The notes beneath the pieces are model-generated. The model did no database searches. It had not been told where the DNA came from and saw only the letters and a list, made by a program, of their open reading frames with translations. Position numbers and translations under genes: made by a program. From Paraburkholderia panacisoli (GTDB lineage: Bacteria; Pseudomonadota; Gammaproteobacteria; Burkholderiales; Burkholderiaceae), in NCBI RefSeq assembly GCF_008369935.1, contig NZ_VTUZ01000025.1, positions 1-64,000 of the forward strand: a stretch of 64,000 bases of DNA, read 5' to 3'. Each line of letters opens with the position of its first letter. Positions within the stretch are counted from its first letter, which is position 1. Shown piece by piece: positions 28,588-36,099 of this stretch.

Positions 28588-29357
28588 GACTTGCTATTTT
28601 GAGTCTTCGCTTCGATGGTCTTGAGAAAACGGACTAGGCCACCGATGTGACTGACGATCAGCACGGCCTCGTCGTGATTGAGCATGGGGTTGTCGTGCGC
28701 CAGACTTTGGTCGTTGCGCACAGCGTTCATAGCGTCCAGATTGGATATGCTGGTCTTCAGGATCCGTTCGGTCATTTCGCTTTCGATATGGTCAGCGCCG
28801 CGCAGATGTTTGACATACTCGCCCATCAAGCTGTGCAACGGTTTCTCGCGCGTGACGGCAATGCCCCGCCGCTCGCAGAGTGTGCGCAAGAACTTCATCA
28901 TGAAAACGTGCACGCGGTCCAGAGCCGTAGCAGGCTCGTCCGCCTCGATCGCGGCCCGGATGTGCTTCGCAGCAGCAGTAAAGTCCAAGGCGTTGACACT
29001 TGCCGTAAAGGCGTCGATTTCGGGCACCGGACTGGTGAGTTTCAGCCGCGCGACGATCGCTTCGACGGCGGCTCGCTGTTGTGGGTCGTCCGGCAAACAT
29101 CGGAGCTCCTCACCCCACTCAATAAGTGCGTCAAGCGACCGAGCCACCATGTGGTCGGATTCCAGCTCCCAGAATGCGCGCATCCGATTGGCTTTAGATG
29201 TGCCCTTGAACCGATACTTATCCTCGTCGATGTTGAGGCCAAGCTGCTCCTGGAAAAACTCACCCATGGTGCGGTCGGAAAAATTGAGCACGTAACCGCC
29301 GCCCATGTTGAGAAACGGTTCAAGGCAGCGACGGTCGCGTGACGTCAGGCTCGACAT
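28584..29357 (-). CDS. Abortive-infection (AbiJ/Abi C-terminal type) protein
   Basis: A 257-aa protein whose C-terminal half carries the Abi signature VRNDQSLAHDNPML (Arg214, His221), itself a HEPN-like RX6H motif. The N-terminal part (GGGYVLNFSDRTMGEFF and YRFKGTSKANRMRAFWELE) resembles AbiJ-type N-terminal domains. It begins 3 bases after the Argonaute stop and overlaps the next gene by 4, so all are on one transcript. It may be an extra effector or a passenger; the family is associated with phage-triggered growth arrest. Confidence 0.75.
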   Translation of the reverse strand: MSSLTSRDRRCLEPFLNMGGGYVLNFSDRTMGEFFQEQLGLNIDEDKYRFKGTSKANRMRAFWELESDHMVARSLDALIEWGEELRCLPDDPQQRAAVEAIVARLKLTSPVPEIDAFTASVNALDFTAAAKHIRAAIEADEPATALDRVHVFMMKFLRTLCERRGIAVTREKPLHSLMGEYVKHLRGADHIESEMTERILKTSISNLDAMNAVRNDQSLAHDNPMLNHDEAVLIVSHIGGLVRFLKTIEAKTQNSKS

Positions 29358-29360
29358 AGA

Positions 29361-30806
29361 TCACATGAACAAACGATAGGGATACGCATGCCCAGGCAGG
29401 TCGGGAACATTTGCGATCGTCCGGGCGAGTTTTTGCGAATAGCGGATGGTCACTGGCACCGGGTCGTACAGCGCGTCGTTGTTCCAGTCCATCTTGGTCA
29501 GCGCAAGCGTTTCGAGCGCGGCAACTTCGAGTGGCCCATGTCCCGCGTGGCGAATGATGTTGATCGGTCGGGGAATGCTCTTGCTCCCCTGAAAATAAAG
29601 TTCCCCACTTAACGCTGCCGATGGAGCGTTGCCCGACGCCCACAGCAGTGCCGAGTTGCCCGTCCGAATCAGGACGGTTCCCCGCGGAACAGGCGCGCGG
29701 TCGGGAACGCTCCGAGGTCCGCCATGCTTGCCTGGTTTCAGCCATACGCCTCGCCATGTGGCGCTGCTTCCTATCTCGATGCACTCCACCTCGGGAACGG
29801 TCGACAGGCCGTCGAAAACGCCTTCCAACTCCTCGTCTTTGAATGAGGTCGTCTTATGGACGACGAGACGTTGCGGTAGCCGCCCGCCGTTTCGTTGCAG
29901 ATAGAGGCTTAAGCTGCGCGCCATCACAGCCCGCATATCGCTGCGGCTGAGGAACGGATTGCGACGGGCTTCACGGGGGTCCGCCACCTGATCTTTGGCC
30001 TCGAACGCCACGAACTGCATGCCGCCGCCATCAGCGTCGAAGACCTGCGAGCAGCACGTGACGAACTGCGCTGACCGGGGATCGCCGCGCAACGCGTAGG
30101 CTAGACCGATGTACGCCGTCCCGTCGGGCACGCCTTTCATCGGCGCGAGCTTCCAGGGAATCCCGCCCGCTTTGGTGAACAGCGCAATAGAAAGGCGCCA
30201 AGCCAATGACGCCTTTAACCGAAAGGTGAAAGCCCGATCGTTGACCACCTGGGTCGGGATGGCGTACCGAGCACCGAGGGCTTTCAGCGCATCATGCGCG
30301 TCGAATCCGTTTGCGGTGAACGCTTGTTGCCACGCGTCAGGGAGGTGTACCAGGACGACATCAAACTGGTCATGCAGCGCCTCGAGGTGCACCATGGCTT
30401 GTGACATCGCTGCAAACAGGCGCTCGTGCGGCGCTCCCGACGGAGCCAAGGCCATGAGATCGTCAGGCCATTTGATGTGAACCTCTTTGGGTCCAGCGAC
30501 AAGCGGAACCCGAAACAGCGATTCGAAACCGGGGAACGCCGGCAAGTACGCAAAGCGGTCGCTCGCCTCATGCCCTGTCCGGATGGTGTCAACCAAGCTT
30601 TTGAGTTTCGGCCAGCCCGACGCCGGCGCAATCGTCGCGACGCGAAGCTTCGGCGTGTAGCCCGCAAACGTCTTGCCGTTGTATGCGCCGAACCGCAAAA
30701 GCCCACGCAGCGGATTTTCGTCCAAGTTGGTGTCGTCGCTGTTGAAGGTCAGCTCAGGTTCATCAAGCAGGGAAAACGACGGGGCCTTCGAGAGGTTGTA
30801 GTCCAT
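29361..30806 (-). CDS. Short prokaryotic Argonaute (SPARSA pAgo)
   Basis: A 481-aa protein with the MID and PIWI layout of short pAgos, lacking N and PAZ domains. It ends with PGHAYPYRLFM; a hydrophobic C-terminus placed in the MID/PIWI groove is typical of Argonautes. I see no convincing DEDX catalytic tetrad, as expected for short pAgos that only sense nucleic acid. It starts 2 bases after the SIR2-APAZ stop. In characterised SPARSA systems the pair uses RNA guides to detect invading DNA and then depletes NAD+. Assignment rests on size, fold features and the adjacent SIR2-APAZ partner. Confidence 0.85.
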   Translation of the reverse strand: MDYNLSKAPSFSLLDEPELTFNSDDTNLDENPLRGLLRFGAYNGKTFAGYTPKLRVATIAPASGWPKLKSLVDTIRTGHEASDRFAYLPAFPGFESLFRVPLVAGPKEVHIKWPDDLMALAPSGAPHERLFAAMSQAMVHLEALHDQFDVVLVHLPDAWQQAFTANGFDAHDALKALGARYAIPTQVVNDRAFTFRLKASLAWRLSIALFTKAGGIPWKLAPMKGVPDGTAYIGLAYALRGDPRSAQFVTCCSQVFDADGGGMQFVAFEAKDQVADPREARRNPFLSRSDMRAVMARSLSLYLQRNGGRLPQRLVVHKTTSFKDEELEGVFDGLSTVPEVECIEIGSSATWRGVWLKPGKHGGPRSVPDRAPVPRGTVLIRTGNSALLWASGNAPSAALSGELYFQGSKSIPRPINIIRHAGHGPLEVAALETLALTKMDWNNDALYDPVPVTIRYSQKLARTIANVPDLPGHAYPYRLFM

Positions 30807-30808
30807 CG

Positions 30809-32659
30809 TTACCCGTTCCTGTGGAAGTATGCGTGGTCATGGCTCGGACGACTCCACGCGGTAACCGGTGACAGCTTGAAGACCGCGTCAATCCCTTCGT
30901 CCTGCGGAACGCCCGTCGTCAGCAGGACGCGACTGCCGTCGCCCGCAAGCATGTCGGCCCAGGCGTCAATGATGGCTGCCCAAACATGGTTATAGCGCTT
31001 CGCCCAACGCTCCCGCCGCCAATCGATGGTCGGATCCACAAAGCGTGGACGTTCGAGGGTCGCCTCGGCGTCCGACCTCTCCTCGACCCGCTTGGGATAC
31101 GGGACGTCCACGAAGGTAGCGGGCTCGAATGTTAGCCACCACCGATCAGCGGCCTCCTCCAGATGAAGTTCAACGCCCTCATAGAACGGATACCCCTGCG
31201 GCGTGCTACCGTATAGCGCTGCGGAATAGGCATTCTGAAGCTTCGCCAGCTTTGACCGTCGTGTCTCTCGGGCTTGTGGCGTTTCCTTCTCGGAATCACC
31301 ATGGACCATGACCGCATGCCCACTCCGTCGCCAACGAGCCCTCAGTGGCCGGTGTCGACAGACGGCGCGCGTCAGAGCGTCGTATAACAGGCCGAGCGCC
31401 CAACTGTCTACGGCAGGCGCCAGGCTCACTGTGCCGTCAAGCCGGCCACCTGCTTTTTCAAAGGCCCGGGCCAACTCTTCATCGTTCCCGAAAGCAGCAA
31501 TCTCTTTTCCCCGGCTCGCGACGATCGCCCAGACGTCCGAGTCTCGCAGCATCTGTCGAGCCTCGGGCGTGGTCAGGCTCCGCTCGAGCGTGATGCGCCT
31601 CGCCACCTTCGGCATTTCCAGGATAGGAAGCGCTGAACATCGAAGCACGGGAAAAGCGCTGTGCTCCGCCGTTGGCAGTGGCACGGGCCTCAGCGCGCTC
31701 GGCGCCGTGTAAGACCCGATGTGCGTATCGAGCTGCTGTGGCCACGTCGATCCATCGACAATGTCTGCGGCCAACTCGTCGAACGTCTGGCACTCGACAA
31801 TGTTGACTCGGACGCCTTTGGCTGCCGCGGCTTCGAGTAAGGCCCGTACATCTGGCAACAAACCGCTCGCGGAGCGCGCGATCCAATGGAGTCCAGCAGG
31901 AAACGGCGTTGCTTGGTTCAAGCCGTCGTTCAACGCTTCCATCACCGATGCGTCACGTCCGCTGTATCCGACCACGATTAGACCGTACCGTCCGCAAGCA
32001 CTGGTCAAGACGGTACGCATCTTTCTGTCCTGTTCGCGGAGTTCCTCGTTCGTGTTTTTCAAGCTCACTGACTGGTAGTCGCCGTGGATCTTCGCGAGGA
32101 GTGGTCGGCTTTCGCCCAGAGCCAGCATCGCCCGGTCCGCGTTGTCGATGCCTGCGACCGACAGGTTGGCGCGATCAGCCGGCGCCACGAGCTGGTCTGT
32201 CACGGTCGCTGCGGTTTCCACTAGGTTGTCGAAGTTGGTGCTGAAAAGGCACGAGACCCGGAGTGTTGTGATGAGCGCCGCAAGGACTCTGTGCGCGTAG
32301 GACGGCGTGCCCTTTTGAACCGCATCGGAAATGTAGTTCCGTCGATCCTCAGGTGTGGGATAAACCCACTCGAAGGCTGCTGCGTACTCCGTAGGGTCGC
32401 CTGGTGCTGGAAGGGCCGAGCGGGACGCGAGGAACGCGTCGATACGCTGAATCCAAAGCGGATCGTCGGCATCGACCTCTTTGAGCTTGGCCCCAGACAG
32501 CTCGCAAAAGATCCGCTTTTTGAAGTCGGTAATCATGGCGTAGCCGGTGGGTATCCCTGCGGCGGCTGATGCGCCTGCTCCCAGAAACCACGCGTATTGC
32601 GTCGGCCGAAGGCAAAACATTCTGGCAAACTGCGACCCCGAAACCGTTTGAATGCTCAA
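30809..32659 (-). CDS. SIR2-APAZ effector of short Argonaute system
   Basis: NADase effector of 616 aa. The SIR2 domain shows FLGAGASAAAGIPTG near residue 30, FSTNFDNLVE, the catalytic His in LAKIHGDY near 190 and VVGYSGRD, so it looks active. The C-terminal ~300 residues fill the place of the APAZ domain that replaces the Argonaute N-terminal region. The start is TTG 32659, preceded by GGGAG; an internal ATG at 32620 is possible but would trim the fold. It is the first gene of a four-gene leftward operon with pAgo, Abi and HEPN-like proteins. Confidence 0.88.
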   Translation of the reverse strand: MSIQTVSGSQFARMFCLRPTQYAWFLGAGASAAAGIPTGYAMITDFKKRIFCELSGAKLKEVDADDPLWIQRIDAFLASRSALPAPGDPTEYAAAFEWVYPTPEDRRNYISDAVQKGTPSYAHRVLAALITTLRVSCLFSTNFDNLVETAATVTDQLVAPADRANLSVAGIDNADRAMLALGESRPLLAKIHGDYQSVSLKNTNEELREQDRKMRTVLTSACGRYGLIVVGYSGRDASVMEALNDGLNQATPFPAGLHWIARSASGLLPDVRALLEAAAAKGVRVNIVECQTFDELAADIVDGSTWPQQLDTHIGSYTAPSALRPVPLPTAEHSAFPVLRCSALPILEMPKVARRITLERSLTTPEARQMLRDSDVWAIVASRGKEIAAFGNDEELARAFEKAGGRLDGTVSLAPAVDSWALGLLYDALTRAVCRHRPLRARWRRSGHAVMVHGDSEKETPQARETRRSKLAKLQNAYSAALYGSTPQGYPFYEGVELHLEEAADRWWLTFEPATFVDVPYPKRVEERSDAEATLERPRFVDPTIDWRRERWAKRYNHVWAAIIDAWADMLAGDGSRVLLTTGVPQDEGIDAVFKLSPVTAWSRPSHDHAYFHRNG

Positions 32660-33072
32660 AACCGCTCCCGTCTATTGTCGTTTTGGGCGCGCGCGGCGTA
32701 CGGGATTCTCCCGCCCTCTCGCCTCCGCACACACTTCGGGACGCTAGGTAGCTGGGCATCCCTTCATCCGACGATTGTAATCAAAACCCGTGCCGCCACA
32801 GGGGTTTGCGATCGAGCCCTTGTCTCCAGACACAATTTCTCCCGATGAACTGTATATCCACACAGTACTTCTTGGAAAGATAGACCACTCCATTCCCCTC
32901 GCCGAGTGCCCGGCCGCTCTGCCCACCGTCGAGGGGCACCAGGCTTGGCACATCAGCCAAGACGTGATGACGCCCAACTCCACCATCGAGTAGGAGGAGT
33001 TGCCCACCGCAAGGTGAGCAACCACAGTTTGGGTCCGTTAAACTGATTCGTTGCCCACCGCTTGCGACAGTC
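32660..33072. other. Divergent intergenic region with 12-base direct repeats
   Basis: No convincing gene is seen. GTTGCCCACCGC occurs twice, at 32999-33010 and 33050-33061. The first copy is part of a hairpin, GTTGCCCACC-GCAA-GGTGAGCAAC (32999-33022, one mismatch). The region separates the leftward SPARSA operon from the rightward nuclease gene and could hold operators for either. Confidence 0.45.
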
Positions 33073-33969
33073 ATGACACAACCCGTTGATCTCTACCTTC
33101 GCCCGCCCAAAGGGCCTGGCCAGTTTGAAAGCATTGTTCGCACGTGCGCGAAACTTCGTTGGGGCACTAAGGATTTTGTATTCAACGGACGCCAGGGACA
33201 GCGGCAAAAAGGCGTCGACGTCTATGGCGACGACGAGAAGGGCCGGCTCATCGGCGTGCAGGCGAAAAACACGCCTAAGAGGATCACGATGGCCATGATC
33301 CGCACCGAGATCCGCAAAGCGGAAACATTTCGCCCGCCCCTTAACCACTACTGGATCGGGACGTCGGCCGACACAGACGAAACGATTCAGGAAGAGGTCC
33401 GCCTCCTCTCCGGTTGGCGTAAGGCCCGGGGCCTATTTACAGTCCAGGTGGTGTTCTGGGAGGGCCTCCACGACCTTCTGTGCGACGACGAGGACGCGGT
33501 GCGCAAGCACTTCGGTATTCACGGCGTCCAAGGTCTGGCCGGCCCTGATGCTCGCCTAGTGAAGGATCGAAACCGCTTTGACGAACTGCAGGCGGCGTTG
33601 CCCCACACGACGGTATTGGAGTTTGCCGAGCACGACTTCCGCCACCCTTTCCCCTATAAGCCGGTGACTACCCTGCACAAGTTCCTGCATGGTTGGCGAA
33701 CGATCGCAACAGCGTTCTACGACGAGTCCCTGCGCGAGGCTTTCTCTGGGCTGTATAGCGCGTGCAATAAATTATCCGAAGAGCTGGGCGATCGCGCGTC
33801 GTTCTACGGCAAGGCGGCCGACCGAATCTGGGTGGTTCCCGAGCAAAACCGCCGCCAGCCGGACGTCAACGATCGCGCGGACGCGAAGGCGCTGAACCGA
33901 CTCGCCGCCGCGTTCGCGCGGGCATATGAGGATTATTTCACCCTGTGCCGAACAACGCTCTATTGCTGA
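33073..33969 (+). CDS. Putative restriction-type (PD-(D/E)XK) nuclease
   Basis: A 298-aa protein with a restriction-endonuclease-like core: QRQKGVDVYG (Asp near residue 49) followed by LIGVQAKN (Gln-x-Lys near 64), the GxD...QxK pattern of Mrr-like nucleases. The C-terminal half is helical (HGWRTIATAFYDESLREAFSG) and unassigned. No methylase accompanies it, so it is not an ordinary restriction-modification pair. It is followed 151 bases later by an uncharacterised gene on the same strand, and the two may work together (inference). Confidence 0.65.
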   Translation: MTQPVDLYLRPPKGPGQFESIVRTCAKLRWGTKDFVFNGRQGQRQKGVDVYGDDEKGRLIGVQAKNTPKRITMAMIRTEIRKAETFRPPLNHYWIGTSADTDETIQEEVRLLSGWRKARGLFTVQVVFWEGLHDLLCDDEDAVRKHFGIHGVQGLAGPDARLVKDRNRFDELQAALPHTTVLEFAEHDFRHPFPYKPVTTLHKFLHGWRTIATAFYDESLREAFSGLYSACNKLSEELGDRASFYGKAADRIWVVPEQNRRQPDVNDRADAKALNRLAAAFARAYEDYFTLCRTTLYC

Positions 33970-34120
33970 TATAGTGATGGCAGGCTGTCGTCGCCTGCCG
34001 CACGCGCCCCCAAGGGCATGACGAAGACGATGTCTCACCGCACCCACCCCATTCCATGGTCATTGTTTTCGATGGGCGGTCCGCAAAGCGTGCACCGGAT
34101 TTGCCGCCCTGGAGAAGACA

Positions 34121-35647
34121 ATGGACACTCAGCAGTTGAAGCTGCTGGCCGGGCTCGTCCGCGGCCTTTTGCAGCCCACGCATCCTTCCCTTGGCCACGG
34201 CCAGTCGCTCGATCTGATCGCCGCGCTCCCCGGGCTTCGTAATTGGCCTGAGGTGATGGCGTTCCAGGACCGTGTCGCCGCTACCGAACTGGACACCACC
34301 TCGACAGGCCGCCTGGCCTTCCGCCTGAAAAAGCGCTTCGCGATCGACATATCGTCGCAGGATCTGCTCGAAGCCCTCTCGCCTCCTGGTGCGGTCGTCC
34401 CACGTGGCGCGCCGCACATCTGGCCAGCGGGGCCGGTTCCGGGCGTCTACGTCACGACCTCCCAGGATGCGATCGACGCTCTGCTGGAGGTCTACGAGAA
34501 CGCGACCGACGGCGCGCTGGTCTACGCCGAACGCGCCGGCAACCAGTGGGAAGGCAGTATCGACCTAGGCGAGTACGGTTTGTGGTCGTCGGGCATTGAT
34601 CGTCTGCCCAGCGGGACCCTGCTCATCGTCGGGCCGCTTAAACTCGACCAGCAATCATGGAACGACGCGGGCGAGCGTCTGGAAATGGCGTGCAACCACG
34701 CGCTGAACGCCGGGCATCGCATCGCCGTTCTGCTCGACACCCCGACACCAGGGAGCGCCCACGAGGACGTACAGTTGCTCGTCACATCACGGCCCGATCA
34801 CACGGACCACGATACGGCGTTGATCGGTGCCGTGACCAATCATGGCGAACTGGAAGCGCGCACGCCGTTTGCTCGCCCTTGGCCGCGCGTTGAACTGGTT
34901 CCCACGGTAGCCACGACGGACGCCCTACCGTCCTCGGTGGTTGGTCCACTGCGCGAAGCCTTGGCGGGCATGATCAACGGGCTCGTGCTGTTCGGCTCCG
35001 GTGCCATCGAAGACCATGCGGCCGTTCACCTAGTGGCGGCATCGCTCGCCCTAACCGAACATGCGGGCCCTGCCGCTCGTGTCATGCCTCGGCACCGGTC
35101 CACGCCGTCGAAAGACTGGGATGTGCCGGAAGCCATCCGGGCGTTGCCCTACCTTCCGTCGATCGAAAGCGCTTACGCCCAAGGGTACCGGCGGATCGTC
35201 TACACCCCCAGTTACACCCGCGCTGACAACCTGCTGGATGTGAGCAACGATGCGCTGCTCATCGGCGGCGCGTACGGCAGCGACCTCGCGCAGGTCTTCA
35301 TGGCCTCCACTCGCGATGGAAGCACCCAAGAAGAGGAGAGCCTGCTGAGCCGCATCATCGCGATGGTGTCCACCGTCGACATTCCGACGGCGGACGGCAG
35401 CGGCATCGCGTCGGTAGCCGACCTGTACATTACCGCCGGCCAAGACGTCGGAGCGATAAAACGGTACAAAGAGGTCGACGATTTCCTGACTGCGCACCGC
35501 CTGCTGCGTTGGGAGGACGAGCTAACTCGCCTGCTCGACGCCGGCGCCGTCACCCATGAAGCCGTCAAGGGAGCGTGCCCGCGCAGTCATGCGATCGCCA
35601 CGTTCCTGGCAGAGCACGCGGCTGATCGCCCAGACCAATCGGCGTAG
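34121..35647 (+). CDS. Uncharacterised 508-aa protein of mobile elements
   Basis: Not recognised with confidence. The N-terminal ~90 residues (HGQSLDLIAALPGLRNWPEV and GRLAFRLKKRFAIDIS) are of a type seen in proteins loosely annotated as glyoxalase-superfamily in mobile elements. The remainder has an alpha/beta pattern with LLIVGPLKL and RIAVLLDTP, but no clear P-loop or catalytic motif. ATG 34121 has a good GGAG site. It is flanked by a nuclease gene and a retron, so a defence role is possible by location only. Confidence 0.6.
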   Translation: MDTQQLKLLAGLVRGLLQPTHPSLGHGQSLDLIAALPGLRNWPEVMAFQDRVAATELDTTSTGRLAFRLKKRFAIDISSQDLLEALSPPGAVVPRGAPHIWPAGPVPGVYVTTSQDAIDALLEVYENATDGALVYAERAGNQWEGSIDLGEYGLWSSGIDRLPSGTLLIVGPLKLDQQSWNDAGERLEMACNHALNAGHRIAVLLDTPTPGSAHEDVQLLVTSRPDHTDHDTALIGAVTNHGELEARTPFARPWPRVELVPTVATTDALPSSVVGPLREALAGMINGLVLFGSGAIEDHAAVHLVAASLALTEHAGPAARVMPRHRSTPSKDWDVPEAIRALPYLPSIESAYAQGYRRIVYTPSYTRADNLLDVSNDALLIGGAYGSDLAQVFMASTRDGSTQEEESLLSRIIAMVSTVDIPTADGSGIASVADLYITAGQDVGAIKRYKEVDDFLTAHRLLRWEDELTRLLDAGAVTHEAVKGACPRSHAIATFLAEHAADRPDQSA

Positions 35648-35709
35648 ACAGAAAGGGGGCACGGGCTCCCTTCCGGTGCCGCACCCTCAGGGCGCTCGGC
35701 AACCTCCCA

Positions 35710-35890
35710 TCAGAGTCCACGGCCGACGCCCAGCGTGACTCTTGCCGCTCGCGACGCATCCCCGAGCGCCATATTAAAAACAACGGCTGACACCATGCCG
35801 ACCAGCACAACAGCCCATCCGACGGATACATAATCGTGCCCCAGCGTCCAGACGGCTGCGGCTGAAATCGGCGCAATGCCCTTCCCTATG
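35710..35890 (-). pseudogene. C-terminal remnant of an MFS-type transporter
   Basis: A minus-strand frame encodes about 55 residues resembling the last membrane helices of a transporter (GIAPISAAAVWTLG then VSVGWAVVLVGMVSAVVF) and ends at a stop at 35710-35712. There is no upstream part. It looks like debris left by an earlier gene, and marks a junction inside the island. Confidence 0.45.
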
Positions 35891-35947
35891 TTTGTCTCGT
35901 GAGGTGGTCCGATTGCTCAGACTTGAAACAACGGCTTACAATCAACC

Positions 35948-36081
35948 GCCGCCCCTGAACGGAGCTTAACCAGGTCCGCGTTTAACGCAGACTTTCCACG
36001 AGGTATCCCCGCGCGGTCCGTACATGATCGCTTGTCCGATTTGCCGCGATGTTTACAGGAGAAAGACGGATAAGGGGCGGC
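35948..36081 (+). ncRNA. Candidate retron msr-msd RNA
   Basis: Directly upstream of the reverse transcriptase, a 9-base inverted repeat flanks about 116 bases: GCCGCCCCT (35948-35956) and AGGGGCGGC (36073-36081). This matches the a1/a2 repeat of retron RNAs. GGAGC follows a1 closely, a possible branching guanosine. An msr-type hairpin GTCCGCG-TTTAA-CGCAGAC and a longer ATCGC/GCGAT hairpin lie inside. The exact branch site and msd end cannot be fixed by eye. Confidence 0.55.
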
Positions 36082-36099
36082 ACTCATTAACGGGGAAAT

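Noticed and set aside
32790..32993. 67-codon frame upstream of the nuclease gene
   Set aside because: It lies across a likely promoter/operator region with repeats and has no homology sign.
35565..35876. 103-codon minus-strand frame near the retron
   Set aside because: The neighbouring frame, not this one, encodes the recognisable membrane-protein remnant.
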